Of a stretch of 64,000 bases of DNA, positions 23,601 to 38,600 are shown in pieces. The first letter of the stretch is position 1. Each line of letters begins with the position of its first letter. This stretch comes from Pelobates cultripes (taxonomy: Eukaryota; Chordata; Amphibia; Anura; Pelobatidae), in contig OW240918.1 in NCBI GenBank assembly GCA_933207985.1, forward strand, positions 15,853,032 to 15,917,031, given 5' to 3'. A model generated the notes under the pieces. The model searched no databases, was not told the origin of the DNA, and saw nothing but the letters and a program-made list of their open reading frames with translations. The position numbers were made by a program, and so were the translations under genes.

Positions 23601-26600
23601 CAGTAACACAGGTACAGAGATATCTGTTTATTTCATGTAAATTGCCAGTCACAGTGCTAGTTGTAATGGAGTTTTACCATATAAACATTGCTCTCTGATT
23701 ATACTTCGCTAGTTATGTCTAAATTTATAGATTTTACTCTTCGCGAGTGAGCAAGCTTTCTGTATCCTGGTTTCCCAGCAAGATTCATTACAGTCAGATC
23801 ACATATTAGATGTCCTTAAGGTCCTGGCTTGATATGCTTTGATTTTAGTTTAGATTCTAGTTTTTCGAAACCCTTGATATATTCCACGTTTCTGTTGTCT
23901 AGTTTCCTGATACATAGATTTCTGTTCCTCTAAGCCCTATATATAGTTGCTTGCTTTATTCTATATATATTTTTTTTTTCTTCTAACCTCTATTTAGCTG
24001 CTATTTATATTCTCGATTTCCGTAGTAAATTGCCTTTATACTTTAGGTCATTTTGTACTCGCTCCTGACTTTATTTTTTATTTAAGTCTTTGGTTATACA
24101 TTCTGATGTATCAAACCTGTAAAAGATGCCCCTAATGTTTGTTCTCTGTGAGTCTGGGGGTCGATGTGGAACTTTTCTCTTCTCAGAGATAAATATACTA
24201 ATGGCACCTGTGCTGCTTTTCCTCATTTGTTCTCTCAGAGAGCGTTCTATTTAAAGGATAAGCTTGTAATAAGATCAATCTGAAGAATAAAAACACCTTT
24301 CTATTAAATAAAATCCCATTATACCTTCGTAGACGCAGACCTCATGTTACAATCCCTGAAGTGACTTTCGCGAATCGGGATTTTAATTTTTTTGGTTATT
24401 ATACTCTTCGGTTTTTATATGGTGTATATAACACACAAGCCCAATCATTATCAGACAATGAGAAACTTTCTTTAAAGGATCGGAGACCACTGAAAAATGT
24501 CTCATTAAACGCTTGGGGACCAGTCCTTTTTCTTTCTTTCCCTTTCTGCGTTTGATCTCAAAGAACAAAGGAACTGGTCCTAAACTTCAAAGAAAAAATC
24601 GATCATTTGTAATTTTTCATTTTGATTGTTATAAAAACTTTTTATCAGCTCCACAATGAATGGTTTGTGTAATTTTTGTCCTCTTCAGTAGTCCTTAGTT
24701 GGTTATAGAATGACTCTCTGCACAAGTAATTCGGTGAATATTTAATATGTAGACGTATAAACAGGCATAGATGTAAAGATGCATAAAAAAAAAGAACAAA
24801 TCTTAACTTTTCAGGTCATGTAGATATTTGGGTGAAACAACTTTTGACCAAGTGATGATTGTAGATTTTACCTGAATGCTTTTATGATTATATGACACAG
24901 AAGCAGCCAGTCCTGTGTTTATTTCAGTATAGCTTTCATGGTATATGGTATAATTGGAGATTCAGGTATGTAAACAGGGCTAAAACAAATCTGCAATAAT
25001 TCTTAAGCTACAGGGAACAAAATCACTAAGGAATGGGAGACATGCCAGAGACTAGGTAATTGTATCTATGAAAATGGCCATGAAGCGAGCTTGTGTGTAG
25101 GTACACGTTTTCTGTAGGTATTTCAATATCTCCTAATTATTTATTCTAATAATGGGCCTTTTCTGCAAGTGTTGGGGACAATACTCTGTAACCGGTATTG
25201 AGGTAGGATCTTCTTCTTCAAAGATTGTGGCATTTGCTGATGATTTACCATTCTCCTTCATATTCCCCGACTTATCAGGAAATATGGATTAGAAAGTATT
25301 GATATCCAGTTCTCTTTCCAACGTTAAATTTCGGCTAATGGAAGAATGTAAAATGGGAGAGCACATCCTGCCCTCGATAAAACATAGCTTCAATTTCCAA
25401 TATGTGAATTGATTGGTTATGTAGGCAAGTTATACATTGTTAACGTCCATTCACTAGTTTTCAATGTAGGCCAGGACGTGATGAGATGGCTTTCACCTCC
25501 TTTTCGTTGGATGGACATTATTAACATCTTTAAAATAAATACATTACTCCCCACCTTCTGTACATCTTTGTAAGACCACTGTTACTCTGATCCGTCTTCT
25601 TTCTGTCAATCGTTTCTGGTTATTGTGAACGGACTACATTAATCAAAACAATTAGAAATAACATCAGTTAGCAAGAATGTATTTCACATAAAATAATGAA
25701 AGTTGCATGCGACTATATTGGGTTATTAATTTGTTTCCTTTTAATAATTTCCTCTGACAGTTTAGTATTTTCAGCCACTGAGCAGGAGAGTAGTTACAAA
25801 CATGTTTACCGCGCCATGGTGACTGACTGTTTTGTACCTTTTGAGATATAATCAGTCCCTATTTAAAACTCCGTCAGCCCTGGAAATTTTTTTCCCTGAC
25901 ATTTGCTGCAGCCCTGCTGTGTGTAATTCTCTGCGTTTTTGCCAGTGCAGTATTTTATTTCTGTTTAATTTCTCTGTCTTGCTTGTTATCTGCGTGCTGC
26001 ACTATACTACCGTTGTACGTTCTGTCCTGATATGATGCTATCTGGTTTGCCTGTGTACCTTAAAGTGACACCAAACGTTACGTTTGTTCCGTTGGAAGAA
26101 AAAAGTTCAAATTAAATTGTCACTACAGTGATGTAAAATGTACTGTGTATCTGTATCCAGAGTTACACAGTTTTAGACAGACCGTCCTCAAACTGACAAC
26201 TGAAGAGGTAAGATACATGCGCTGTCAGCACAGCCAATCAGCGTGGCAATCAGTGAGGCAGCTGTCACAGGTGTGATTGCCTCTCACTGCTAGTTTTGGA
26301 ACGTTGGGTTTTTATGATAAAGGTACGGGGTATGTAGTCAGGGTCCCTTATTTCTGCGATACAGACCAATAAAAAAAAAAAAAAAGAGTGATCGATGACA
26401 GATGGCAAAGTCGTAATAAAATGTCTTAGAATTCCATTCTATTTTTTTTCTGAATTATTTGTTTACCTTTGCTTGTTATTAAAATGTAACTGCATAAAAA
26501 AAAAAAATAGTGGCTAATATGTTAATATCTTTTGATGTGTTGGGGGATCAAATATTGTCTGCAAATGTGTAAATTAAAGATACGACATACCTGCCACAAA

Positions 26601-29600
26601 TAATGCATGTGTATTTCTGGCTCACAAAAGCGGATGATGGGCCCTAGTACAATGCTACTGTCGGTAACATTACAAAACGGATCAATTTACATATATATTT
26701 TATTGATTATTTTTTTTCAATGATTGTTATGCATTATGTTATCTGTGGAATGCATTGTGAAATTGGCAAGCATTTTACCCCATTCCCTTTCATTCAACAA
26801 TAGTTATACATAAGACAAAATCTTGTTCCTCCTAATATTTTAAACCCGGAAATGATAAACGATTTGCTACAACGAACAAATGTTTTTAAGAAAGAATATA
26901 TTGATAGTCTAGATCTTGGAGGTGAACTGTTTTGTTAACTTTATAACATAGGTTCCAAAGAAAAGCATATTTATAGTTGTAGCAGAACCAGTTAGAATGC
27001 AGATCCTCTGCCCTCGTAGAATTACATTTGGTGCTTTTTAGGGTTCTTCAGTAGACTGAGAATTCAAAGTGATTTGAAACATGTTTTCCAATTTGGCTAT
27101 TTCTACCTTAAATTTTTAATTCACTGTGAATTCTCCCTTTGAGAATAACCTTCATGTTACGAAATCTGACATCAGTCTCGATTTGTATCGATAAATAGAA
27201 CTTTATACTTTGTTCTTATATTCTATAAGCCGTATTAATTAGTAAGACTCTTTAAGTCTTAAGAACCATTAATACATAGTAGAATGTTTATAAAATCATT
27301 ACTGTACGTGGTTTTTGTGTGAAATCTTTCTGTAAAGGTATCACTGATTCTTTTTAAAACAGAGAACAGTACCAGTTGTGCACAGCAGGTGGCAGTGCAG
27401 AGTGCATTTAATGGCTCCTCCAAAGGATGAAGCATTTTTTATATAGGCTATTCAAGGGCAAGGACACATGATCTGAGTGCCTTTTAATTCATTCACAAGC
27501 CAAAGGATATGATGGATTAGCATGTATCCAATTAAAGTAACTATGACACCAAAAAAAGATATTGATTATCAAGATAATTGCAGCATGCCAACCCTGCGCG
27601 AAAAAGAGTGTGAAAATAAATTAATAGTGTGTCAATCAAATTCCTGACAAGTTAGAGATTGAAAATGAAATAGTAGGGTGGGTTACTAGTGATTGGCCAC
27701 GATTATTGGCAGGAGCTATTTGAGTTCTGCAGGGCTTAACTCTTTGGTGTCATGAAATATATATTTATAAGTATATAGATCTTCATAACTAAAAATACAT
27801 TAAATGGGTATGCACTGTTAAACCAGATCATTGCTGTCAGTACTGTGGGGAATGTTTAGGAGCACGGAATTAGATATTTTGCTGACTTACGTTACAATGA
27901 ATGCTCTCAGTGATGACAGTTGTACTGCCGTACATTAAGAATGCAGGTAAGTCGCTGCTAAGCCCTAACTGTAACAGCAAATTTAATAAATTGTCATTGA
28001 AGTGGATACGTGCACTGCTTGTGGATACTAAGCAAAGGCAGTGTCTCCAGGGAAACATCTAAATATTGCAACCACTGTATCACAGAGAGGGCTAATACGG
28101 CCAGGAATCACTTATTGCAGCAGAAGGTTACTGTATATTGTATGAGCAGGCAGAAGGATCGAGGGATGCAAGGGAAATACTACCATTTAAACAGACAGGT
28201 ATAAATTATAACATTCAGAGATACAAGACTCAGACTGTACTTCTGTGAAGGGGAAATATATATTTGTCAGTCCATCCCCCCTGGGGAAAAGAAGATATCA
28301 GGTTTGAAGATTGTGAGCCCAGTAAGATAGTGATCTGAATCCAATGTAATCCCTTGAAGTGGGACATATAGAGTTACATATACACCTCTACCAGGTTCCC
28401 ACTCTCCTGAGATTTCCTTCCATAGCTGGCTTGCAATAGACGCAGAGCAGTGATGCCTAATGTAGTGATCTCAATGGAGAATTGGCGAGGATTACTGGCA
28501 TATAATTCAGCATTTGCAAGTAATAGATTAAAGAGACACAACAGGCAGGCAAGTGTCCCTCCCCCATTGCTTTATGCATTCTATAGATAATGCTTTAAAC
28601 ATGTACAAAGAAAAGCAATATAAGAAAATATACTCCCTTTTTAAACGAGTCAAAATTGCAGCATTAGCACAGGCACATGTCATAGCAGATGGGCAACTCC
28701 TACACCAGGAAGAGACTCATCCAATCAGCAGCCTCTTATCCTGGCTTATCATTTTGTTTTTTTCTTATGCCATACAACACTTGTGCAGAGTTTTATAGGA
28801 TATTTAGCTAACCACACATCACATGAGTAGAACTTGTCAATAAGCTGATAGCACATGTATGGGGGCTACTATTAGTTTACACACAGTCTGGTAGTGCAGC
28901 CTCAGGTTGGGCTTTCTCCAGAGCTGAAGAGTGGTGAGATGCCCATTCAAGTAGAGCTTTTATTAGGCACATGCCGCATGAGCAAGCTGAACGAACCTTG
29001 GATGGCGAAGGAGGCACTGATCCGGAGGCAGTTTTACAGTTGCATATATGTTTTGTAAATTAGAGCAGTTATCAGCCACTTTGGGCAGGAAAGAGGACAG
29101 TATACACGCTGTACCATGAGCTTTTGGGGTAGTAGTTTCATGCTTAAAGTGACCCTTTAATACAATAAATTGAATTGACAATCCCTGATTTATCACTAAA
29201 CATGTTTATATAGTTCTATCAAACCAATCTTGTGTGTTGGGTACATCACATTTTTTTACTTTGTAGACTTGATGTGGAGCCACCATAACAATTCCATTCC
29301 ACCTGAACTTGTAATTCACAATATGGCACCATTTTTAAATAAAGATTCTCAGAAAACAAGAATTCACTTTGAAACTTTTCAGATTTGTACTTGCATAGAT
29401 AGTTGCTTACTACTCAAACGTAATCACTGTTATCAAATAAATGGTACAGCGATGGGAACATGTTGTGCTCTCTCTTATCCCATATGGGAACTTTGTGTTG
29501 TGTTTCTGTGTCTAGATTTTTGAAGGAATTTTCAGAAACATGGGAAACTGAATGCGGTGTGTATTTAACACTGTATGTAGCCTTAAAGCCATCGCAGTGG

Positions 29601-32600
29601 ATTTTTATCCATGTCCTTGCTACGTCCTTGAACTCTATACTTTCATTTTCTTTAGGGTTTAAGAGATCTCCTTAAAGGGAATACAGTCTGAGCATTCTAA
29701 CCCTGAATGTAATAAGTCATACCTTTTTGTTTTCTGTTTCAAATGGCAGTATTTCACTTGCATCCTACGGTCCTTCCTGCCTGCTCATACATATACAGAT
29801 ACCTTCTGCTGCCTGGTAGCTGGTTCATTAAGTGCTTTCTAGCGTATTAACCCAATCTATGAGACAGTGGTTACAATACTTGTATTTCTCCCTGGAGACA
29901 CTGCCTTTGCTTAGTATCCAGAAATAGTGCACGTACCCACTTCACTGATGATTTATTCATTCACTGTTATATTTAGGGCTTACTCGCAACTTGCCTACGT
30001 GCTTAACATATGTCTGTATAATTTATACAGAGATCTCATAATAGTGCATATCCACGTAATGAGTATATTTTCTAACATTAACAGTTTGATTCCTGCAGTA
30101 TTTAATAAGTCTGGCCAATTATCACAGTGCAACCTTATTAACAACCCTACGATTTTATTTTCAAATGGTGGATTTAATAAATTATATCCTGTGGTCCCTC
30201 TCCTGTATGTATACTGTGTACATGTTTTGTATTTTGTATATATACACAGGCGAGAGAGCTCATTCAGGTTAGTTCACCACTTTTAGTACAAGCTTAAACT
30301 TTGCAGTTTTCATTCCCTGCACAGTCATTTCAGGTTTCTATCTTGCAAAGGTTGATAACATAAACCCCATTGGGTGATTTATGATGCCATATACCTGTCA
30401 ACTGACATTTGGTTAAATGAGAGGACTGGCAGATCATCATGGGACCATGGGTTCAGAAACAACAGGAGTGCAAATATTAGTACAGGGGTAGGCAACCTTC
30501 GGCACTCCAGATGTTGTGGACTACATCCCCCATAATGCTTTTACACCCATAATGCTGGCAAAGAATCATTGGAGGTGTAGTCCAAAACATCTGCAGTGCC
30601 GAAGGTTGCCTATGCCTGTATTAGTATATAGTGTGCATTATTTCTATCCTGGTCTTTAGATCCCAGCTTCATATAGGCAGATAATACCTAAGGTAGAGTC
30701 GGTATCTCTTGCAATACCCCCCTGTGGGGTCCTCTGTAAATGTGCATCGAAACCCTCCCCCCTTTGCTGTTACATCCCTGTGTCTCTTTCTAAGCCTGCC
30801 ATGTCTTTGTATTCCCAGAGCTAACTATCCCCACCGGAGCGTCCCCTTCAAAGCCACCTGCACAGTGTTTGTCTTTTATCCTATTAATCTGTAGCAGTAG
30901 CTGCCCCTTGTATGTTGTGTAACCAGCACTGATCAATAGCTCTATTTAAAGCTATGACCTCATTCTCTCTTAACCCCTTCCGTGCCGTCCAAGTATCTCA
31001 TGTTTAGTGTGATTCTGTTTTCCGCTTTGCAGGTTAGTGTTCACTTTTATCCTTGTAGACAAACAAGATCCTCTATTTCCCAGAGTTTTTTTTTCTTATT
31101 GAAGTTTAATTTCTTCAGATATATAATTTCCTGCAAGATTCTTATACTCTCTCTTGAAGTTGTAATTGAACCCTCTAGAATGTATCATAGGTTAGTAGAT
31201 CGGTACTCTAGGCGTTAAATTACTCTTTAATCAGATCTTTCAGAACTGAGAGAAAAGTATTGTGGCCTACCACAAAAAAATGGCTATTGCTTATTTAATT
31301 TCTTTTTGTATTTTTAAGTTTCATTAATGTAACTACAGTCTCAAAAAAGTGCAGACAGGGCAATTCATGCAAATTAGATAAATTATCCCATGATTCTCCA
31401 GGACATGTTAGTCTGTTCGATTCAACTTAAAGGCAATGTCTAGGTTGCAAAGGGCACATATTGTGTAATCCTTCTGAACAATTATATTAACAAATGGATT
31501 TATTCGTTTTCCAAAATTACCTTTCTAATTTCAGAACTTAATTTCTGCAGCTTACCTGATTCACCCTTTTGTAAGTCCTAAAGTAAACACACTACAGAAG
31601 AAGGTGTCTTAATGTATCTCTCTTTTTCAGGAAGTGTTTATGAAGGTTGTGTAAGTCACATGCAGGGAGGTGTGGCTAGGACTGTATAAACAGTGATTTA
31701 ACTCCTAAATCGCAGAGAACTGAACAGTGAGACTTCAGGGACATGATTTATACACCACAAGCACTTAATTCAGCTGAAGTAATTACCCTTAATGTCATCT
31801 CACAGTACTGTATTATTTATACTCTTTCAAAGTACTTTTATGTGCTGGATTCATAATACTAGTCTAAAATGTGAGAGGTCCTCTTTAAATAGCACAGCAT
31901 GCAAAATATATCCCCTACAAACTGCACAGCTTGTTCTAGAGCGGCCAATTGTTCCAGCGTTTATCAGCTGGGAATTCTACAGCAAATTTAATTCAGCACT
32001 TATATTGGCTTTGTAAAGGCACAGTATTACTAGTGCATGTTCCTTTTTTCCCTTCAAGACAAGGTTACTTTTGAGAACCTTTATTTTTTTTTTTATTTAT
32101 CGCTTTCTTCATATCTTGCATTAGTGTGCATTATGTACAAAAAGGCCATTTGTGTGGGTGCTGGCCTCCTGCTGCTATATATGGCAGAATGTCGGATTGT
32201 CGAGGTTTGTGCCTAGCAGATCTTTACTCGGGAGACTATAAGCTGTGGAGAAAGGTACAAAATAAGAAGCTGATCAGAAATATGGTCCTGGTGCATGTTG
32301 TTCTAAGTAGTGTGTTACAGGTTCCAACAAACAAATTCCCGAACCATTCCGATTAATGTCAATGCAGCAACTAGGCAGTCTTTAAATGTGTGATCATTAA
32401 TGTAAAGTTTATTTTTATATATTATTTAGAGGGGCTGTAAACTCAACCAACAATTAATGCTTATATATGTAAAGTCAATGCTTTTAGAATGCGATGATAC
32501 CGTTGTCTAGACCTGTTTTGGCACCACATAAAAAAACAATCGTATATCTAAAAAAAGAACCAGAATCGCACTGTGTCAAAATCTGAATAGACACATTAAA

Positions 32601-35600
32601 CGATGGTTCGGCTGCAAATGCTGAAACCGTGTACACACAGATACTAAACTGTCAAAAAATGGGGCATGCAATAGTCTCCTTTCCCCCTTACCAACATGAT
32701 TGCCTTTATGGAATATGTCACCCTCGAATGAAAACGGTTGTGCAATAACACTAATAATGCAGCAATTGGGTTGACTGTTCCTTTAACCTCTAGAGTTTCC
32801 GCAGGGAAATAATTCTATATATTTAAACCCCCACTCTGAAGTAATATCTTTGAGATTTTCGTGCCTCAGATATTGTGTTCTTGGTTTTAATGCCTTCGTA
32901 TTGTGTTTATTTTTCTGGTTTGTGGGCCGTGGAGTTGGGAAATCTATTTAGCTTTAACCCTTTCCTTTCTGGAATGGCCATAACATAGCCTTTTCATATG
33001 GTTATGAAAGGAACTTTAAGTTTGCTGCCACAGAGATTTAAGTATTATTCTCTTGTTTTGAATTTATTTATTTATTTTAGGAACCAGCACCTATGACAGA
33101 AGATTTGCTAGAGGAACAGTCCGAGGTTCTGGCCAAACTGGGGACGTCAGCAGAAGGAGCTCACCTGCGTGCTCGGATGCAAAGTGCCTGCTTGCTGTCC
33201 GATATGGAATCATTTAAGGTATGTAAGGTTTACAAAATCTACCCAGTAGATGTTTTCAAGGTTTTTTTTTTTCTAACGCTAATCTGAATGGGGCACATGT
33301 TAAAGAGAGGATAAACCCTTATTGATACACGCTCACTGAGTATTTGTTTTGTTTAAGGTTTTTCATTTTTAAGACACAGGCATTTTCCAACCCTCTGTAG
33401 CATATTGACTGATTACAAAGCAGTTTGACTTATTATATGCAGGAGTTTTCCCTTCTAGTTAATTCCAAGCAACATTTCTATTCTTGCAGAGTTTTTACAA
33501 ATCTATCTAAACTCTTTCCCTTTATGTGCACCTGGATGCAATAATGATAAACTGTGCGCTCTGCCAGGATGTGATAATGATCATCTCCGCTAACCAAATG
33601 CCCTATAGATAAAATGTTGCTTTTAATTGATGATCACATCTTGTATCTCCCTGGAATAACCACGTGTTATATCTATACCATGTACTGGGATCCATGCGCC
33701 TCTGCAAATCCTGATCTTCGAATACCATGATTCCTTAAATCATTGGCACCCAGCTTTTATTCAATGAATGTTTAGAACTCTATGAATGCTTATGATTAAG
33801 TGCCCTGGGGTGTTCTCGTTTTGCCTGTACTGCTTTGTATCGATTTACACTAAACAAACTAATATTTAATTGGGCATCCATTTGTGGCTGCTGGTCATAT
33901 TCCTAAATGTTTATTTATCCCGATTACAAGCAAATGCTCTTCAGTTCATTACTTACACAGTGTGAACGATTCTTCCCTTTGCTTGAAATATCTGCAAATC
34001 TAATAATAGTTACATTAAGGACTAGAATCTTTCTGGATGATTTAGAGAATGTCTAATTCAATAAAACACATGTTGATGTTTTTTTCCTCTACAGGCTGCC
34101 AATCCAGGCTGTGGCCTAGAGGACTTTGTAAGGTGGTACTCTCCACGGGATTACGTGGAGGAGGAAGTGACGGATGAAAAGGGCAATGTGGTCATCAAAG
34201 GGGAACTTAGCCAGCGAATGAAAATCCCTAATAACATGTGGGTGGAGGCCTGGGAAACTGCTAAATGCACCCCCGCTCACAGGCAGAGACGGCTGTTTGA
34301 TGACACTAAAGAGGCAGAAAAGGTACCGTTAATGTTCATTCTCTAGCGGCAATTATTACAATATGGCCAGTGTTTGTCATTTGTATTTGATCTAAGGATC
34401 TTTCAAGGGCTTAATTGGAACAATAATAAAATTAATGTAATCTACCAGTTTGGATTTAAAGTGTTTTCTCTCAGTTCTTGGGTGTATATATTGTAGACAC
34501 TTGTAGATTTTGGTAGCCAAGTATTAACCCTGGTAAGAATGAAAGTCTTGGAAAGCAGTGAGACACTCTAGAACAGGGGTTGGCAACCTTTTAGCAGCAC
34601 TGTGCCGATACAGGTTTGTGATGTCCGGTAGCGTGCCAGTCCTATTTTTTTTAAATTGAGGTGTGTATGTTGCCGTATTCTGCTTGTGTTATTTATACTG
34701 CAATTGCTTTGTATCATTGTATTTGTGTGTATATGAGCTATTATATTGTATATGTTCATTAGTAGTTTATGGTATTGTGTATGATACATATGAATATGGG
34801 CTGTGTATGGGGGCTGCTTGTGGAATTGTGTGTGGATGGATATGTCACATTGTGTGTTTGGTAGTGTGTGGGGGCAGTTTGGGGTATTGCATGTGAGAGG
34901 CTGCATATGGGGTTGTGTGCATGTATGTGGATTGTTAGCGGGTTACGTTTGTGCGGATTGTGTGTATGTTTATGTATGGGCTGTTCATATTATTTGTATG
35001 AGGGGAGGGTTATTCTGCATCTCTGTGTATATCTTGCAGTGTGTGTGGCTTCCCAGGGTTCCAGTGTGGACCAGGCTGGTCAGATACAGGTTTAAGGACA
35101 GGAGCTGCAACAGCAGCTCCGGGCTGCTCTACTACAGTGTGGATTCTCATTCACAAGTGCCGGGAGGAAGTGATCTCAGATCACTTCCTCTATGTAATGC
35201 AATGCTTAAATTGAGGGTTGTCCTTCACCACCTCTTCGTATTAGCAGATATCTGAAGTTTTACTGGGACTCCTGAAAGGCCAGAGCCTGTTTTGGCTCTA
35301 GCAGCCTTGAGTGCCATGCAAATACACCTTGAGTTCCGTGCATGGCACTAGTGCCGTAGGTTGCCTTCCCCTGCTCTAGAATGTTATCACTTGGGAGTTT
35401 TTTAAAAACATTTTGTGGTAAATGTCAAAGTTAATATATTGACCACTTTCACTAGAGATTTATCTCTTGATGAACTTGTTTCATTCCTGTTTTTCTTATT
35501 CGATGCGGTTCACTTCACGTTAATAAGAATGAACTTTATTCAGTAATTTATCTTCTTTGCAACGTTGTCAATTACAGTTTGTATTCTTTTTTGTTAGATC

Positions 35601-38600
35601 TAGACCGAAGGTTGTTAGGAAAATGCGTTTACTAAATTCATGTTCAACTTTGCATTCGCTTTTTTTTATCAAATTGTCAGAGCTTAACAAGCCTTAGTGT
35701 GCTATCTGATGACATTAGATTTTCAAATGTTCTCTTTAAATAATTGCAATGGAAGACTTCTCTTGTTCTGTTCTGTAAAAGTGGGCTTTAATAGAGCTAC
35801 AAATCATGTGATGTTAGCAGGGCTGCTACATGTGTGTGTGTGATTTGGATTTTTTTATATGCTTTTACCACAAGAAAGAAAAAAAAAAACACTTTTCAAC
35901 CTGAAAAGGGAATTCACTTAAAATTGCTGATTTCCATCTAAATTTAGGGGAGCAGTTGGTCAGAGTCCAGTCATTCATTCTTAGGAAAAACAAGTGAGCA
36001 GTGTTCTGGGTCAGGGATTGGATGACAAATACCACCCAGTTCCTACTTTTACACGAGGGAGGGGCAGGCAGGGGGAGCAATAGTGCTAGGAATACAGCTT
36101 TGTATTCCTGGCACTAATAGTTTCCTTTAAGTGCAAATCCCAGTCCCCTGGACTTCCCATCCTCTCTATATAGAAACATAGAATCTGATGGCAGATGAGA
36201 ACCGTTTGGCCCATCTAGTCTTCCCTATTTTCTGAATACTTTCATTAGTCCCTGGCCTTATCTATTTAGGATATATGCCTGTCCCATGTAAGGTTAAACT
36301 CCTTCACTGTGTTAACCTCTACCACATCAGCTGGAAGGCTATTCGATGCATCCACTACCCTTTCAGTAAAATAATACTTCCTGATATTATTTTTAAACCT
36401 TTGTCCCTCTAATTTAAGACTATGTTCTCTTGTGGTGGTTTTTTCGTCTTTTAAATATAGTCTCCTGCTGTACTGTGTTGGTTCCTCCAAGCTATATATG
36501 TTAAGATCCTTTAACCTTTCCTTGTAAGTATTATCCTGTAATCCATGAACCAGCCCTTCTCTGAACTCTCTCTAAAGTATCAATATCCTTCTGGAGATAC
36601 GATCTCCAGTACTGCGTACAATACTCCAAGTGAGGTCTCACCAGTGTTCTGTACAATGGCATGAGCACTTCCCTCTTTCTACTGCTAATACCTCTCCCTA
36701 TACAACCAAGCATTCTGCTAGCATTTCCTGCTGCTCTATTACATTGTCTGCTTACCTTTAAGTCATCAGAAATAATCACCCCTAAATCCCTTTTCTCAGA
36801 TGTTAGGACTCTATCAAATATTCTGTACTCTGGTTTTTACATCCAAGATGCATCATCTTGCACTTAAATGTCAGCTGCCACAACTCTATTTTTCTAGTTT
36901 ACCTAAATCATTTGCCATTTGGCTTATCCCATCCTGGAACATCAACCCTGTTTCATATCTTAGTATCATCAGCAAAACAACATACCTTACCATCAAGAAA
37001 TGAAATAGACCCTCTTCCTCTGTAAACTCACATGTAACAAATGACTCATTTGTCCTATTGCCTAACTGAGGCCCCTTTCCTTCATTTTCATCTGTAAATA
37101 CTGAACAAAAATATTCATTAGGGCAGTCAGCTAGACCTTTATCCTCTTCTACATACCTTCCTTCTTTTGTTTTTAATCTAACTAATCCTTGTTTTCCTTT
37201 CCTTTTCTCATTTATGTATCTAAAAAATGTTGTGTCTCCCTTTTCTTACTGACTGTGCTATTTTCTCTTCTGTGTGAGATCTGGAAGCTCTTATAACTTG
37301 CTTAGCCTCTTTCAGCCTAATCTTGTAGATCTGTCTTTCTTCCTCCCATCCATTGTTTATTTTGTGCTTTAGGTTCTTCACTACCTGGCTGTTCAGAAAC
37401 CTGCAGACCTGACCAGACACCTTCTGCCATGTGTGATTCATGCTGCCCTGCTCAAGGTAAAAGATGAAGGTAAATAGATTTCTGCGATACCATACAGAAC
37501 ATTTTAATCTGACAACAAAAGCATGATTGTGCTCATGTTCTCTGCATGTTGTACAGAGGTTGAGGAAAATATCCCGTCCGTCAAGAAGACTATAAAACAG
37601 ATCATCTCACACTCAAGTAAAGTTCTGCGTTTCCCGAATCCCGATGACAAGAAGCTGGAAGTAAGTTTTTCACTGCTTAAAGAAAGTGGTCTCTGCGTTG
37701 TTGGACGTATCATGTTAATCTCTATCTTTCTCTAGGATATCATTAACCAAATCCTGAGCGTGGAAGCTACAATCGCAAGAGCAAGATCTCTGAAGGCAAA
37801 GTTTGGAACTGAACGCTGTGAAAAACCAGATGAAAAGGAAGATCTAGAAAAGTATTTATATCATTTTTTTCCTTTAAAATATTTAAATATCTGTATTAGA
37901 ATTGCCATTTAAGAAATCCTTTCTCATTAAAGGACCACTATAGTGCCAGGAAAACATACTCGTTTTCCTGGCACTATAGTGCCCTGAGGGTGCCCCCACC
38001 CTCACGGTCCCCCTCCCGCGTGGCTCTGGAAAGGGGTAAAAACTTACCTTTTTCCAGCGCTAGGCGGAGAGCTCTCCTCCTCCGATCCTCCTCTTCTCCT
38101 CCCCGTTGGCTGAGCTGCGCGCGCATTCAGCCGGTCACATAGGAGAGCCTTCATAATACTTTCCTATGGACGCTGGCGTGCTCTCACTGTGAAAATCACA
38201 GTGAGAAGCACGCAAGCGCCTCTAGTGGCTGTCAATGAGACAGCCACTAGAGGAAATAGGGGAAGGCTTAACCCATTCATAAACATAGCAGTTTCTCTGA
38301 AACTGCTATGTTTATGAAAAAATGGGTTAACCCTAGCTGGACCTGGCACCCAGACCACTTCATTAAGCTGAAGTGGTCTGGGTGCCTAGAGTGGTCTTTT
38401 AAAATCAGGCATTTTAAAGCAGAAAGAAACGCCAGTAAAAATAAAGACAAACATCTTGTATATTTTATAAACTCCAGCAAATACAGAATGCTGGGGTCTG
38501 TTAAGCATGTTGATGAGCTGAGTTGTCCCTTCTAGGTAAACCTAATTCACATTATAAATATAATAGCATTTTCACAGGGAAACGCTTAGCTAAAATAAGC

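Larger units (their letters stand above)
23612..33080 (+). other. 9.5-kb intron after w11
   Basis: 23612-27880 is AT-rich with nothing recognised apart from A runs near 26370 and 26500 and a possible MITE end at 26061 ('cttaaagtgacacc'). Then the inverted-repeat structure, a hAT MITE and a MITE relic, listed separately. 31800-33080 shows nothing. Confidence 0.7.
34323..37372 (+). other. Intron after w13
   Basis: Holds an 800-bp hAT element and a CR1/L2-like LINE. 35400-36060 is unique; 36064-36131 ends like a MITE ('tgtattcctggcactaatag'). Confidence 0.75.

Noticed and set aside
34663..35255. Several Cys/Val/Tyr-rich ORFs up to 150 codons
   Set aside because: They come from G/T-rich simple sequence inside the 800-bp hAT element.
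37457..37469. Alternative end of RAB3GAP1 exon w14 at 'CTCAAG|gtaaaa'
   Set aside because: Phase with exon w15 would break; human sequence continues KVKEEE, matching KVKDEE here with the later donor.
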